Shown one piece after another: positions 52,431 through 62,629 of a DNA stretch of 64,000 nt. The notes beneath the pieces are model-generated. The model made no database searches. It was not told where the DNA came from and worked only from the letters and a program-made list of their open reading frames with translations. This DNA is from Pseudoramibacter sp. (GTDB taxonomy: Bacteria > Bacillota > Clostridia > Eubacteriales > Eubacteriaceae). The translations under genes were made by a program, and so were the position numbers. How positions within the stretch are numbered: the first letter of the stretch is position 1; every line of letters begins with the position of its first letter. The DNA lies in the NCBI RefSeq assembly GCF_022484225.1, contig NZ_JAKVLT010000001.1, positions 1,426,001 to 1,490,000 on the forward strand, written 5' to 3'.

Positions 52431-54254
52431 ATGAAACACGATGAAATGATCATTTACCATATTTTTACCATGGGGTATTGTGGTGCAGAAACAACCCAGG
52501 ATCAATGTGAAGGCGTTCATCATCGTTTAAGCAAGATAGAATCACAGCTGTCCTATTTACAAAAGCTGGGGATTAATACGGTGCTGCTCGGTCCCTTGTT
52601 TTCATCCATATCTCATGGTTACGATACCACTGATTATAGACAGGTGGATCCTCGTTTGGGAACCAATGAAGATTTGAGCCATCTCGTTGGAGCTTGTCAT
52701 CGTCATGGGATTGCCGTCGTCTTAGACTGCGTGTTTAATCACGTTGGCAGATCTTTTTTTGCCTTTCAGGATTTAAAACAGCATCGCGAACAGTCGATCT
52801 ACAAAGACTGGTTTGATCAAGTTAATTTCTGGGACAACAATGAATACAATGACGGCTTTTCTTATCATAATTGGGCTGGATGCAACAATTTGGTCAAGCT
52901 GAATCTGCATCATCCCGAAGTCAAAAAATATTTATTCGAAACCATGATGTTCTGGATCGATCAGTTTGATATTGACGGCGTTCGTATGGATGCAGCTAAT
53001 GTTATGGACTTGAATTTTATTCGTGAGCTGGGGGATGCGGCGCGAGCCAAAAAACCCAATTTCTGGATGATCGGTGAGTCCGTTATGGGGGATTATTCCC
53101 AAATGGTTGAAGCGGGAAAACTGGACTCTGTCACAAACTATGAAGACTACAAGGGGATGTATTCCAGTTTAAATGACCGGAATTATTTTGAAATTGCCTA
53201 TTCATTAAACCGCCTGTTTGCCCAGGGCGGACTTTACCAGCGTTTCCTGACCTATAATTTTGTTGACAATCACGATGTTGATCGAATTGCATCAACCTTA
53301 AATGATGAACGGGATCTGGAACCGATTTATTTAATGCTCTTTACCATGCCGGGTATTCCCAGTATTTATTATGGCAGTGAAGCAGGGATAAAAGCGAGAA
53401 AAGGGCCGAATACAGATGCACCGCTCAGGCCGGCGATGGAAGAAATTCCCTTTGATTTAAACAATCCACTCACACGTAAAATCCAGAGCATGATTCATAT
53501 TCGCAAATGTGTAGAGGCTTTGCGAATCGGCAGTTATGAGCAGATCTTTGTGCAGTCTTGTCAAATGGGATTTCTTCGGGCAACAAAAAATCAGCAGGTG
53601 ATGGTGCTTTTTAATTGTGATGCAGCGCCAGCGGAAATTCATCATGACCGCATGAACGGCGATTATTTTGATTTGTATCATCAAAAAGCATGGCATCTTT
53701 CCGGGACGGTGACTATTCCGCCAAAAGGCGGCATGATACTCATGCCGAAAGAACAGGCACTTTTGATTAAAGCAAAACCGACAGAAAAAGTTTTTAAAAA
53801 ACCAAAAAAAATGGAAGATTTTATGAAATTAGCGCTGGATGAGGCGAAAATCGCGGAAAGAGAAGAAGAAGTTCCGATTGGCGCGGTAATCATCAAAGAC
53901 GGTGAAGTGATCGCACGCAACCACAATCAAAAAGAAGGCATGCAGGATCCGACAGCCCATGCTGAAATCCTGGCAGTGCGGGACGCCGCCCGCAAGCTCG
54001 GCAGATGGCGGCTTGATGATTGTACGCTTTATGTCACGGCAGAGCCTTGCCCGATGTGTATGGGGGCGGTGATTCAGAGCCGTCTCAAAAAAGTGGTTTA
54101 CGGGGCCTGCGAGCCAAGATACGGTGCGGTTGAATCCACTGATCGTTTAGGCCGGCATCCGATGATTGCAAATCACACTGAAATTTACGGCGGAATTTTA
54201 GAAAAAGAATGTGAAACGATACTCAAAAGAAACTTTAGCCGAATCAGAAATTAA
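52431..54254 (+). CDS. Fusion of an alpha-amylase-family GH13 enzyme and tRNA adenosine(34) deaminase TadA
   Basis: One uninterrupted 607-residue ORF. Residues 1 to about 440 are a GH13 enzyme without an N-terminal carbohydrate domain. DCVFNH (Asp99), GVRMDAAN (nucleophile Asp187), IGES (acid/base Glu216) and FVDNHD (Asp282) are all intact. A basic linker (about 447-462, KPTEKVFKKPKK) leads to a complete TadA deaminase (about 463-607). It has the zinc/catalytic set His510-Ala-Glu512 in AHAEIL and Cys540/Cys543 in PCPMCMGAV. TadA makes inosine at the wobble base of tRNA-Arg(ACG) and is normally a separate essential protein of about 150 residues. The start is ATG 52431 with AAGGAGG 8 nt upstream; I see no Shine-Dalgarno before the internal Met codons at the TadA start. 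No other tadA is in the window. Confidence 0.9.
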   Translation: MKHDEMIIYHIFTMGYCGAETTQDQCEGVHHRLSKIESQLSYLQKLGINTVLLGPLFSSISHGYDTTDYRQVDPRLGTNEDLSHLVGACHRHGIAVVLDCVFNHVGRSFFAFQDLKQHREQSIYKDWFDQVNFWDNNEYNDGFSYHNWAGCNNLVKLNLHHPEVKKYLFETMMFWIDQFDIDGVRMDAANVMDLNFIRELGDAARAKKPNFWMIGESVMGDYSQMVEAGKLDSVTNYEDYKGMYSSLNDRNYFEIAYSLNRLFAQGGLYQRFLTYNFVDNHDVDRIASTLNDERDLEPIYLMLFTMPGIPSIYYGSEAGIKARKGPNTDAPLRPAMEEIPFDLNNPLTRKIQSMIHIRKCVEALRIGSYEQIFVQSCQMGFLRATKNQQVMVLFNCDAAPAEIHHDRMNGDYFDLYHQKAWHLSGTVTIPPKGGMILMPKEQALLIKAKPTEKVFKKPKKMEDFMKLALDEAKIAEREEEVPIGAVIIKDGEVIARNHNQKEGMQDPTAHAEILAVRDAARKLGRWRLDDCTLYVTAEPCPMCMGAVIQSRLKKVVYGACEPRYGAVESTDRLGRHPMIANHTEIYGGILEKECETILKRNFSRIRN

Positions 54255-54258
54255 TACC

Positions 54259-54286
54259 TTGACATTTTATACCGGAATGGTATACT
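54259..54286 (+). promoter_or_regulatory. Promoter of the T-box operon
   Basis: TTGACA (54259-54264), 16-base spacer, TATACT (54281-54286). Confidence 0.7.
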
Positions 54287-54292
54287 TGAAAA

Positions 54293-54585
54293 AAATACTT
54301 AATTACGATGAACGAGAGAAAAGCAGGGTCGTTTTTTTTCAGCGAACTGTCGAGAGGTGAGAGGACAGGAAAAAAGCCATGCATAATAATCACTCGCGAG
54401 TAGCGGATTTGAAATGGCGATGAGCTGAGTAAAAGACGCCGAGAGTCCCATCCAGCGTTAGTGGATTAGAGTTTAAGAAACAAGCTTAGACTTGAAGTGG
54501 ATATGTGGTTTCATATCAAAAAGAGTGGTACCGCGGAGAATGAACTTTCCGTCTCTTTGAATTTTATTTCAAAGAGGCGTTTTTT
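54293..54585 (+). promoter_or_regulatory. T-box leader, probably isoleucine-specific
   Basis: A roughly 290-nt leader with the T-box sequence AGAGTGGTACCGCGG (54522-54536), the antiterminator element that pairs with the tRNA acceptor end, followed by a terminator. Stem I shows GAACGAGAGAAAAGCAG near its start and a distal CTGTCGAGAGGTGAGAGGACAG. The likely specifier is ATC at 54389-54391, followed by ACTCGCGAG; the spacing to GAG matches the B. subtilis glyQS leader (GGC then six bases then GAG). An isoleucine codon agrees with the citramalate/branched-chain genes downstream. Uncharged tRNA-Ile would promote read-through. Confidence 0.88.
54550..54585 (+). terminator. T-box regulated terminator
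   Basis: CGTCTCTTTGAA (54550-54561) and TTCAAAGAGGCG (54568-54579) around TTTTAT, followed by TTTTTT. The alternative antiterminator would use the upstream T-box strand. Confidence 0.9.
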
Positions 54586-54601
54586 ATTAGGAGGAAGGAT
54601 G

Positions 54602-56203
54602 ATGACAGAAGCCTCAAAAAAAATAACGATATTTGATTCGACATTAAGAGATGGCGCACAGGCAGAAGGCATTTCTTTTTCAGTTAAGGATAAATTGGAT
54701 ATTGTGAAGATCCTCGATAAAATGGGAATCGATATTATAGAAGCCGGCAATCCCGGATCAAATCCAAAGGACATTGCATTTTTCGAAGAACTGAAAACAT
54801 TGCCGCTGTCTCACGCGGCACTGTGTGCATTTGGATCGACCTGCCACCCTGGAAAGAAGGCAGAGGATGATGCAAATCTTCAGGCAATTTTGAAAACCAA
54901 CACCAAATACGCTGCGATTTTTGGAAAAGCTTCAGTATTTCATGTTCAATCGATATTGAATACGACGCGTGAAGAAAATCTGAGGATGATCGAAGATTCC
55001 TGCCAATTTTTATCTCAAAACGGAAAAAAGGTCATTTTTGATGCAGAACATTTTTTTGACGGTTATGCGCTGGATGCCGATTATGCGCTGGCGACGCTGA
55101 AGGCTGCAGAAAAAGGCGGTGCTGTCGCGGTCTCGCTGTGTGATACAAACGGCGGAACACTGCCGTCGAAGATTCAGAAAATTGTCGGCCATGTTTGCAA
55201 CAGTCTTCAGATAGAGGTTGCGATTCATGCTCACAATGACAGCGGCTTAGGCGTCGCGGCTTCTCTTTCCGGCGTAGAGGGAGGTGCATCTCAGGTTCAA
55301 GGTACTTTCCTGGGATACGGCGAACGCTGTGGCAATGCCAATTTGGCGACAGTGATCGCAGATCTGCAGCTCAAGATGGGTTACCAGTGCCTGCCAGAAA
55401 ATAAGATCGAAAAATTGACACCTACCGCGATTAAGATTGCTGAAATTTCTAATTATGCATTGACAGGAAGAGAACCTTATATCGGAAAAAGCGCTTTTGC
55501 CCATAAAGGCGGAATGCACATCGATGCGGTTCTCAAGGCGCCGCATTCCTTTGAACACATTGATCCGCAGTCTGTCGGCAATCAGCGGCGGATATTAATG
55601 TCAGAGGTGGCTGGAAGGGGAACCATCATCCAGCTGATTCACGAGATCGATCCGGGAATTGAAAAACATTCAAAAGAAGCCACCCGGGTTATGGACCGCA
55701 TAAAAGAATTGGAGTATCAGGGTTACCAGTTTGAGGGAGCGGAAAGTTCCGTTAAACTGCTGATTCGAAAAGAGCTGGGCAAATTCAAGCCGTTCTTTGA
55801 AATAGAAGATTTCAAAACCATTGGTGAAAAACCAGCTGCAGGTCACGCTTTATCGGCTTCGGCCATCGTTAAAGTTTCTGTTGAAGGGCAGGAGGCGATC
55901 AACGCAGCTGAAGGAGACGGCCCTGTTAATGCTCTGGATAAAGCATTGCGTGCCGCACTCGAAGGGTTTTATCCCAGTATCAAGTCTTTAAGGCTGACAG
56001 ATTTCAAGGTCCGGGTGATTGATCAAGGCGCAACAGCATCGAAAGTGCGTGTGCTGATCGAAAGCAGTGATGGAGACGATATTTGGAGTAATGTCGGGGT
56101 CTCGACCGATGTAATTGAAGCTAGCTTAATTGCACTGGTCGATTCCATTGAATATAAATTATTGAAGGATATGGAAAAGAAAATCAAAGACTATTATTTA
56201 TAA
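54602..56203 (+). CDS. cimA: Citramalate synthase
   Basis: A 533-residue DRE-TIM metallolyase of the citramalate-synthase type (acetyl-CoA + pyruvate). It begins with the FDSTLRDGAQAEGISF catalytic stretch (about residues 11-26) and IEAGNPGSNPKD, has the metal HAHNDSGLGVA (about 199) and GYGERCGNANL, and ends in a LeuA-type dimer/allosteric domain (about 400-530). The spacing and the 'AQAEGISFSVKDK' segment separate it from 2-isopropylmalate synthase. The start is chosen at the second of two adjacent ATGs (54599/54602), 7 nt after AGGAGG. Its product would be turned into 2-oxobutyrate by LeuCD and LeuB, and regulation is by the T-box above. Confidence 0.88.
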   Translation: MTEASKKITIFDSTLRDGAQAEGISFSVKDKLDIVKILDKMGIDIIEAGNPGSNPKDIAFFEELKTLPLSHAALCAFGSTCHPGKKAEDDANLQAILKTNTKYAAIFGKASVFHVQSILNTTREENLRMIEDSCQFLSQNGKKVIFDAEHFFDGYALDADYALATLKAAEKGGAVAVSLCDTNGGTLPSKIQKIVGHVCNSLQIEVAIHAHNDSGLGVAASLSGVEGGASQVQGTFLGYGERCGNANLATVIADLQLKMGYQCLPENKIEKLTPTAIKIAEISNYALTGREPYIGKSAFAHKGGMHIDAVLKAPHSFEHIDPQSVGNQRRILMSEVAGRGTIIQLIHEIDPGIEKHSKEATRVMDRIKELEYQGYQFEGAESSVKLLIRKELGKFKPFFEIEDFKTIGEKPAAGHALSASAIVKVSVEGQEAINAAEGDGPVNALDKALRAALEGFYPSIKSLRLTDFKVRVIDQGATASKVRVLIESSDGDDIWSNVGVSTDVIEASLIALVDSIEYKLLKDMEKKIKDYYL

Positions 56204-56293
56204 GGATACTTTACAACCTGAAATAATTTAATTAAAATTATAAAGAATACGATATGAATATCGGTGTTTGTATGAGATTAAAGGAGAAATAAT

Positions 56294-57556
56294 ATGGGAA
56301 TGACAATGACTCAGAAAATACTGGCTGCGCATGCTGGAACAGATTCAGTGAAGGCAGGCGATTTAATTATGGCAGATCTCGACTTAGTGTTGGGAAATGA
56401 TATCACATCACCTGTCGCCATCAATGTGTTTAAAAATTTAAATACCAATAAAGTGTTTGACCAGGATAAGGTGGCGCTGGTACCGGATCATTTCGCTCCT
56501 AACAAAGATATTAAGGCTGCAGAACAATGCAAAGTGGTTCGCCAGTTTGCAGGGGATCAGAAAATTTCAAACTATTTTGAAGTTGGCCGTATGGGCGTAG
56601 AACACGCACTGCTGCCGGAACAGGGATTGGTCACAGCTGGCGATTTGGTCATTGGCGCTGATTCTCACACCTGTACATACGGTGCACTTGGGGCGTTTTC
56701 AACAGGCGTCGGTTCAACGGATATGGCGGTTGGTATGGCAACAGGCAAAGCTTGGTTTAAAGTGCCTTCGGCGATTAAGTTTAATCTGGCAGGAAAGATG
56801 AAGCCCTATGTTTCTGGCAAAGATTTGATTTTACACATTATTGGCATGATCGGGGTCGATGGTGCCCTTTACAAATCAATGGAATTCACTGGCCCCGGGG
56901 TGGCGAATCTGACGATGGACGATCGCTTTACCATTGCGAATATGGCCATTGAAGCTGGTGGGAAAAACGGCATCTTTCCAGTAGATGACCTGACACTTGC
57001 CTACATTAAAGAACATTCCAAGAAGCCTTATACGGTTTATGAAGCAGATGATGATGCTGAATACGACGCAGTGTACAATATCGATTTGTCAGAACTTGAA
57101 CCGACAGTCGCTTTCCCGCATTTGCCGGAAAATACAAAAACCGTGGCTGAAATTAAAGAACCGGTGTATATCGATCAGGTTGTCATTGGTTCATGTACTA
57201 ACGGCCGCTTCTCTGATTTTGAAAAAGCAGACCGCATTCTTAAGGGAAGAAAAATTTCAGACCGTGTCCGCGTGATTGTCATTCCGGCAACGCAGAAAAT
57301 CTGGGAACAATGCATGGAAGCAGGCTTTTTCAAAGATTTTGTTGAAGCAGGATGCGCGATCAGCACACCGACTTGCGGGCCTTGCCTCGGCGGATACATG
57401 GGCATATTAGCAAAGGGCGAACGCTGTGTGTCTACAACCAACCGGAATTTTGTCGGACGTATGGGTCATGTGGATTCTGAAGTTTATTTGGCCAGCCCGG
57501 AAACAGCAGCAGCTTCAGCGATCTTAGGCTATATTGGCACGCCGGATGAATTATAA
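56294..57556 (+). CDS. leuC: 3-isopropylmalate/citramalate dehydratase large subunit
   Basis: A 420-residue aconitase-superfamily large subunit of the archaeal/clostridial type (LeuC2). It has [21 protein letters not shown] (about residue 122) and the three [4Fe-4S] cysteines: one in [11 protein letters not shown] (about 300) and two in [11 protein letters not shown] (about 360-363). With LeuD it isomerises isopropylmalate or citramalate. In this operon the citramalate route is likely at least part of its job. The 90-nt gap after cimA has no evident terminator, and AAAGGAG lies before the ATG. Confidence 0.94.
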   Translation: MGMTMTQKILAAHAGTDSVKAGDLIMADLDLVLGNDITSPVAINVFKNLNTNKVFDQDKVALVPDHFAPNKDIKAAEQCKVVRQFAGDQKISNYFEVGRMGVEHALLPEQGLVTAGDLVIGADSHTCTYGALGAFSTGVGSTDMAVGMATGKAWFKVPSAIKFNLAGKMKPYVSGKDLILHIIGMIGVDGALYKSMEFTGPGVANLTMDDRFTIANMAIEAGGKNGIFPVDDLTLAYIKEHSKKPYTVYEADDDAEYDAVYNIDLSELEPTVAFPHLPENTKTVAEIKEPVYIDQVVIGSCTNGRFSDFEKADRILKGRKISDRVRVIVIPATQKIWEQCMEAGFFKDFVEAGCAISTPTCGPCLGGYMGILAKGERCVSTTNRNFVGRMGHVDSEVYLASPETAAASAILGYIGTPDEL

Positions 57557-57587
57557 AAAGCATTACGTATAGAAAAGAGGAAATAAA

Positions 57588-58094
57588 ATGAACGCAAAAG
57601 GAAAAGTCTTTCGTTATGGAGACAATGTAGATACAGATGTTATTATTCCGGCCCGCTATTTAAATACGAGCGATCCTTTGGAATTAGCTCAGCACTGCAT
57701 GGAAGATATTGATAAAGATTTCGTCAACAATGTTCACAAGGGCGACATTATCGTGGCAGATGATAATTTTGGATGCGGATCATCAAGAGAACATGCACCG
57801 ATTTCGATCAAAGCATCGGGAGTATCCTGCGTGATTGCCAATAGTTTTGCCCGTATTTTTTACAGAAACGCCATTAACATTGGCCTGCCGATTTTGGAAT
57901 GCCCGGAAGCTGTGAAAGTCATTGAAGCAGGGGATGAAGTGGAAGTCGATTTTGATTCAGGGAAAATAACGGATTTGACTAAAAACCAGTCCTTTCAGGG
58001 CCAGGCATTTCCGCCGTTTATGCAGCAACTCATTCAAGCCGGCGGTTTGGTGAATTATGTCAATAAAAATATGTTAAATAAAAAGGAACAGTGA
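57588..58094 (+). CDS. leuD: 3-isopropylmalate/citramalate dehydratase small subunit
   Basis: A 168-residue swivel subunit. [14 protein letters not shown] (residues 9-22) and the substrate loop [20 protein letters not shown] (about 59-78) with its Ser-Arg pair are typical. The short length is that of the LeuD2 type that pairs with the 420-residue LeuC form. It follows leuC by 31 nt and overlaps the earliest possible leuB frame. Confidence 0.95.
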   Translation: MNAKGKVFRYGDNVDTDVIIPARYLNTSDPLELAQHCMEDIDKDFVNNVHKGDIIVADDNFGCGSSREHAPISIKASGVSCVIANSFARIFYRNAINIGLPILECPEAVKVIEAGDEVEVDFDSGKITDLTKNQSFQGQAFPPFMQQLIQAGGLVNYVNKNMLNKKEQ

Positions 58095-58102
58095 GGAATA
58101 AA

Positions 58103-59164
58103 ATGGACTATAAAATTGCAGTAATCAAAGGAGACGGCATTGGTCCTGAAATTGTCGGGGCCAGTATGAAGGTTTTAGATAAAATTGGTGAAAAATACAA
58201 TCATCGCTTTAATTATCAGGAAGTGCTTGCCGGCGGCATTGCCATCGACAAAACAGGCTCTCCTTTACCTCAGGAAACCGTCGACGTTTGCAAAAAATCC
58301 GATGCGGTTTTACTGGGGGCAATGGGCGGCCCAAAGTGGGATGATCTGCCAGGCGACAAAAGACCTGAAGCCGGACTTTTGGGAATCAGAAAAGCTTTGG
58401 GACTTTATGCCAACCTTCGTCCGGCGATGCTGTTTGATGAACTTCGTGACGCATCTCCCCTTAAACCGGAATTGATCGGTGACGGATTAAACGTATTGGT
58501 TGTCAGAGAACTGACAGGTGATGTCTATTTTGGAGAAAAACATCGTGATGGCGATGAATATGCCTCTGATTTGATGAATTATTCCAGAATGGAAGTCGAA
58601 CGCATTGCGAAAATTGGTTTTGACGCGGCAATGCGCCGAAACAAAAAAGTTACTTGCGTAGATAAGGCCAATGTTTTGGAAACGTCACGGTTATGGCGCA
58701 AAATCGTTACAGAAGTTGCAGAACAGTACCCGGAAGTTGAAGTGGATTATCTGTATGTCGACAATGCTGCCATGCAGCTGGTGATCAATCCGCATCAGTT
58801 CGATGTTATTTTGACGGGCAACCTTTTCGGCGATATTTTGTCAGATGAATCCTCAACGATTACGGGCTCCATTGGCATGCTGCCATCTGCCAGCTTAGGG
58901 GAAAATAATTTTGGCATGTATGAACCGATTCATGGGTCTGCTCCGGATATCGCAGGACAAGATAAAGCCAACCCGATTGCAACGGTATTGTCTGTAGCTA
59001 TGATGCTGCGATACACGCTGGGACTTGAAGAAGAAGCTAAAAATATCGAATCCGCTGTTGAAGCCACCTTGAAGCAGGGATGGCGCACGGGCGATATTGC
59101 GACAAAGGGTGAAAAAGTTATCGGCTGCCAGGAAATGGCACAGCATATCATCGAAAATTTATAA
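58103..59164 (+). CDS. leuB: 3-isopropylmalate/3-methylmalate dehydrogenase
   Basis: A 353-residue beta-decarboxylating dehydrogenase. It has [32 protein letters not shown] (nucleotide/substrate loop), [33 protein letters not shown] with the metal Asp, and [20 protein letters not shown]. It acts on isopropylmalate; in citramalate pathways the same enzyme oxidises 3-methylmalate to 2-oxobutyrate. I prefer the ATG at 58103, after GAGGAA, over the GTG at 58091 that overlaps leuD. Confidence 0.94.
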   Translation: MDYKIAVIKGDGIGPEIVGASMKVLDKIGEKYNHRFNYQEVLAGGIAIDKTGSPLPQETVDVCKKSDAVLLGAMGGPKWDDLPGDKRPEAGLLGIRKALGLYANLRPAMLFDELRDASPLKPELIGDGLNVLVVRELTGDVYFGEKHRDGDEYASDLMNYSRMEVERIAKIGFDAAMRRNKKVTCVDKANVLETSRLWRKIVTEVAEQYPEVEVDYLYVDNAAMQLVINPHQFDVILTGNLFGDILSDESSTITGSIGMLPSASLGENNFGMYEPIHGSAPDIAGQDKANPIATVLSVAMMLRYTLGLEEEAKNIESAVEATLKQGWRTGDIATKGEKVIGCQEMAQHIIENL

Positions 59165-59178
59165 TAAGGCGAAATACA

Positions 59179-60822
59179 ATGAAAAAAATAAAACGAACAG
59201 CAGCAGCCTATTCTTTATTTAATGCATTAGGCTATACAAAAGAAGAAATGGAACGGCCTCTGGTCGGCGTGGTCAATTCTTTTAATGAAATCGTGCCAGG
59301 ACATATGAATCTGGATAAGATTTGCGAAGCAGTTAAAGCAGGTGTGCGTCTGGCGGGCGGGACGCCTGTTGAAATCCCGGCTATTGCTGTATGCGACGGG
59401 ATTGCAATGGGACACCAGGGGATGAAGTACTCGCTGGTTACCCGGGAATTAATTGCCGATTCGACGGAAGCTATGGCTATCGCACATCATTTTGATGCCC
59501 TTGTCATGATTCCGAACTGTGATAAAAACGTGCCAGGGCTTCTGATGGCGGCAGCGCGTCTGAATCTGCCGACGGTATTTGTCTCCGGGGGACCGATGCT
59601 GGCCGGCCATGTCGGCGGCAAAAAAGTCAGCCTCTCTGCGATGTTTGAAGCACAGGGCGCACACCAGGCCGGCAAAATTTCTGACGCAAAGTTTGATGAA
59701 TTTGTCGCCCATACCTGCGAAACCTGCGGTTCCTGCTCCGGGATGTACACAGCGAACAGCATGAACTGCTTAACAGAAGCGATGGGCATGGGTCTGAGGG
59801 GAAATGGAACGATTCCTGCAGTTTATTCTCAAAGACTGCGCCTTGCCAAACATGCGGGGATGCAGGTGATGGAAATGATCGAAAAGGATATTCGTCCATC
59901 AGATATCATGACAGAAGCGGCGTTTTACAATGCCCTGACCGTCGATATGGCTTTAGGCTGCAGTACGAACACGATGCTGCACCTTCCTGCCATTGCTCAC
60001 GAAGCTGGAGTCGAAATCAATCCGGATATTGTCAATAAGGTTTCTGACCGAACCCCAAATCTTTGCCATTTAGCACCGGCAGGGGACACCCATATTGAAG
60101 ATTTAAATGCAGCAGGCGGCGTTTATGCGGTGATGACTGAATTGAACAAAAAGGGACTGCTGAACCTTGACTGTATGACAGTTACAGGCAAAAACATGGC
60201 AGAAAATTTAAAAGGTGTTCAGAATCTGAACCCTGAAATCATTCGTCCTATCGACCATCCTTTCATGGAAAAAGGCGGACTGTCAATGTTAAAAGGATCG
60301 TTGGCACCGGAAACAGCTGTGATCAAACAATCAGCGGTACTGCCTGAAATGCTTGTACACGAAGGCCCGGCAAAGGTCTTTAATTCCGAAGAAGAAGCAC
60401 AAGCGGCAATTGACAGCGGAAAGATTGTTAAAGGGGATGTTGTTGTCATCCGTTACGAAGGGCCGAAAGGCGGTCCAGGTATGCGTGAAATGCTCAATCC
60501 GACTTCTGCGATTATGGGCATGGGATTAGGAGATTCTGTAGCATTAATTACAGACGGACGTTTCTCCGGCGCAACCCGCGGTGCTTGTATTGGACATGTC
60601 TCTCCGGAAGCGGCAGCCGGCGGCCCGATCGCTTTTGTTCAGGACGGAGACCGGATCCGCATCGACATTCCAAACAGAACGGTCGATTTACTGGTATCAG
60701 ATGAAGAAATGGCGAAACGAAGAGAAAACTGGACGCCTAAAACACCAGATATTACCACAGGCTATTTGGCCAGATATGCGAAACTGGTGTCGTCGGCCAA
60801 TGAAGGCGCGATCTTGAAATAG
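59179..60822 (+). CDS. ilvD: Dihydroxy-acid dehydratase
   Basis: A 547-residue Fe-S dehydratase for the last common step before valine and isoleucine transamination. The cluster cysteines are visible in [16 protein letters not shown] (about residue 115) and in [20 protein letters not shown] (about 185); [14 protein letters not shown] and [24 protein letters not shown] follow. It lies 14 nt after leuB. GGCGAAATACA before the ATG is a weak ribosome site, so coupling to leuB is likely. Confidence 0.95.
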   Translation: MKKIKRTAAAYSLFNALGYTKEEMERPLVGVVNSFNEIVPGHMNLDKICEAVKAGVRLAGGTPVEIPAIAVCDGIAMGHQGMKYSLVTRELIADSTEAMAIAHHFDALVMIPNCDKNVPGLLMAAARLNLPTVFVSGGPMLAGHVGGKKVSLSAMFEAQGAHQAGKISDAKFDEFVAHTCETCGSCSGMYTANSMNCLTEAMGMGLRGNGTIPAVYSQRLRLAKHAGMQVMEMIEKDIRPSDIMTEAAFYNALTVDMALGCSTNTMLHLPAIAHEAGVEINPDIVNKVSDRTPNLCHLAPAGDTHIEDLNAAGGVYAVMTELNKKGLLNLDCMTVTGKNMAENLKGVQNLNPEIIRPIDHPFMEKGGLSMLKGSLAPETAVIKQSAVLPEMLVHEGPAKVFNSEEEAQAAIDSGKIVKGDVVVIRYEGPKGGPGMREMLNPTSAIMGMGLGDSVALITDGRFSGATRGACIGHVSPEAAAGGPIAFVQDGDRIRIDIPNRTVDLLVSDEEMAKRRENWTPKTPDITTGYLARYAKLVSSANEGAILK

Positions 60823-60842
60823 TGAAGGAGTCATGAGCATAA

Positions 60843-62513
60843 ATGATGGATCAAAATAGTCAAAAGTTAAAGGGCTCGGAAATTGTCGTAAAATGCCTGC
60901 AGGAACAGGGTGTGGAATATGTATTTTCCTATCCTGGCGGTGCTGTCATTCCGCTTTTTGATGCATTTTACAGAATGGAACACAACATTCACCAGGTGGA
61001 ACCGTGCCACGAACAAAATGGGATTCATGCTGCAGAAGGCTATGCCCGCGCGAGCGGAAAAGTAGGCGTTGGCATTACGACCTCCGGACCAGGCGCTACG
61101 AATGCCGTTACAGCCATTGCCGATGCGCATATGGATTCAACGCCGCTGGTGGTCTTTACAGGGCAGGTGACACAGCAGCTTTTAGGTAAAGATTCTTTCC
61201 AGGAAGTGGACATTACCAGTATCACGCTGCCAATTACCAAGCATAATTTTATTATTAAAGACATTACGATGCTGGCGCCGACCATCAGAGAAGCTTTTCG
61301 CATTGCACAGAGCGGCCGCCCGGGTCCAGTTGTGATCGATGTTCCGAAGAATATTTTCTTGGAGGAAACCATCTATACACCTGCACAGCCCTATTCACTC
61401 GATGAAGAACGCCCGACACCTCAGCGGGATGCTTTGAATCGTGCAGCAGAATATATTAACAAGGCAGAACGCCCAGTTATTTATGCCGGCGGCGGTGTTA
61501 TTAAAGCAGGCGCTTCAGAACTCCTTGTTAAATTTGCGGAAAAAGCCGGCATTCCAGTGGCAAATTCTCTGATGGGGCTGGGCAGTATTCCACGAGACAA
61601 TGACCTCTCTCTTGGGCTGGTTGGTATGCACGGGTCTCAGGAATGTAATTTGGCTGTCATCAACTGCGATACGCTGATTGCTATCGGTGCGAGATTTTCA
61701 GATCGTGTGACAGGCAATATCAATGAATTTATGCGCGATAAAAAAATCATTCAAATTGATGTTGATGCGACAGAATTCGAAAAGAATGTAGAAGCGAACG
61801 TGCACATCTGCGCAGATATTGCGGATGCTCTTCCAAAACTTTATAATCTGGTCAAAGAAAATTCTCATCCAAAATGGTATCAGCAGATTGCCAAGTGGCC
61901 CCTTAAAGAAAAACCGGATACAGAATATCACCCCAGAACGATTATTCATCACATCAATAAGTTCTTTGAAGATGCTTATGTTGTGACAGAAGTTGGGCAG
62001 CATCAGATGTGGGTCGGCCAGCATTGGCGTTTTAAATTCCCGAACCAATACATCACATCCGGTGGTTTGGGAACCATGGGCTTCGGCATGGGGGCTGCTA
62101 TTGGCTGTCAATTTGCGAAGCCTGATCATCAGGTGCTCCTGTTTGCAGGAGACGGTTCTTTCAGAATGAACTTTACGGAACTGACGACAATCCGCCGTTA
62201 TAATCTGCCTATTAAAATTTTCCTGTTTAACAACGAAACATTAGGCATGGTGCGGCAATGGCAGAAATTATTCAATGATCGGCGCTATGCCCAGACGGAT
62301 TTGACGGATCACGCCGTAGATTATTTGAAATTGGCAGATGCGTTTAATATTAAAAATTATGATGTGACTGATCTGAAATCTCTAGATCAGACATTGGAAG
62401 AAATCAAAGATCTCGATGAACCTGTTTTGGTTAACTGTCATATCGATCATGACGAAGGGGTATACCCGATGGTGCCGGCAGGCAAACCTATTGATGAAAT
62501 TTATTACGAATAA
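60843..62513 (+). CDS. ilvB: Acetolactate synthase large subunit
   Basis: A 556-residue thiamine-diphosphate enzyme. It has the catalytic Glu region VEPCHEQNGIHAAEGYARA (about residue 52), ITTSGPGATNAVTAIADAHMDS, the FAD-domain region and the ThDP-binding GDGSFRMNFTELTTIRRYNLPIKIFLFNN stretch (GDG then NN, about 437-463). It is the biosynthetic IlvB form, which also makes acetohydroxybutyrate from 2-oxobutyrate. The regulatory subunit gene (ilvN) and ilvC do not follow. GAAGGAG is 12 nt before the ATG at 60843, an unusually long spacing, and an 8-codon ORF starts in between. Confidence 0.94.
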   Translation: MMDQNSQKLKGSEIVVKCLQEQGVEYVFSYPGGAVIPLFDAFYRMEHNIHQVEPCHEQNGIHAAEGYARASGKVGVGITTSGPGATNAVTAIADAHMDSTPLVVFTGQVTQQLLGKDSFQEVDITSITLPITKHNFIIKDITMLAPTIREAFRIAQSGRPGPVVIDVPKNIFLEETIYTPAQPYSLDEERPTPQRDALNRAAEYINKAERPVIYAGGGVIKAGASELLVKFAEKAGIPVANSLMGLGSIPRDNDLSLGLVGMHGSQECNLAVINCDTLIAIGARFSDRVTGNINEFMRDKKIIQIDVDATEFEKNVEANVHICADIADALPKLYNLVKENSHPKWYQQIAKWPLKEKPDTEYHPRTIIHHINKFFEDAYVVTEVGQHQMWVGQHWRFKFPNQYITSGGLGTMGFGMGAAIGCQFAKPDHQVLLFAGDGSFRMNFTELTTIRRYNLPIKIFLFNNETLGMVRQWQKLFNDRRYAQTDLTDHAVDYLKLADAFNIKNYDVTDLKSLDQTLEEIKDLDEPVLVNCHIDHDEGVYPMVPAGKPIDEIYYE

Positions 62514-62521
62514 TTCTTTAC

Positions 62522-62556
62522 AGCACAGCGGCTTTATTGCCGTTGTGCTTTTTTTA
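62522..62556 (+). terminator. Terminator of the branched-chain amino-acid operon
   Basis: AGCACAGCGGC and GCCGTTGTGCT pair (one G-U) around TTTATT, followed by TTTTTTT. Confidence 0.9.
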
Positions 62557-62629
62557 TTTTGCCAATGCTTTTTTTTTTCATAAAATATTGTATAATAGAC
62601 ACAGAATTTATTAAGCAAGGGTCAATATT

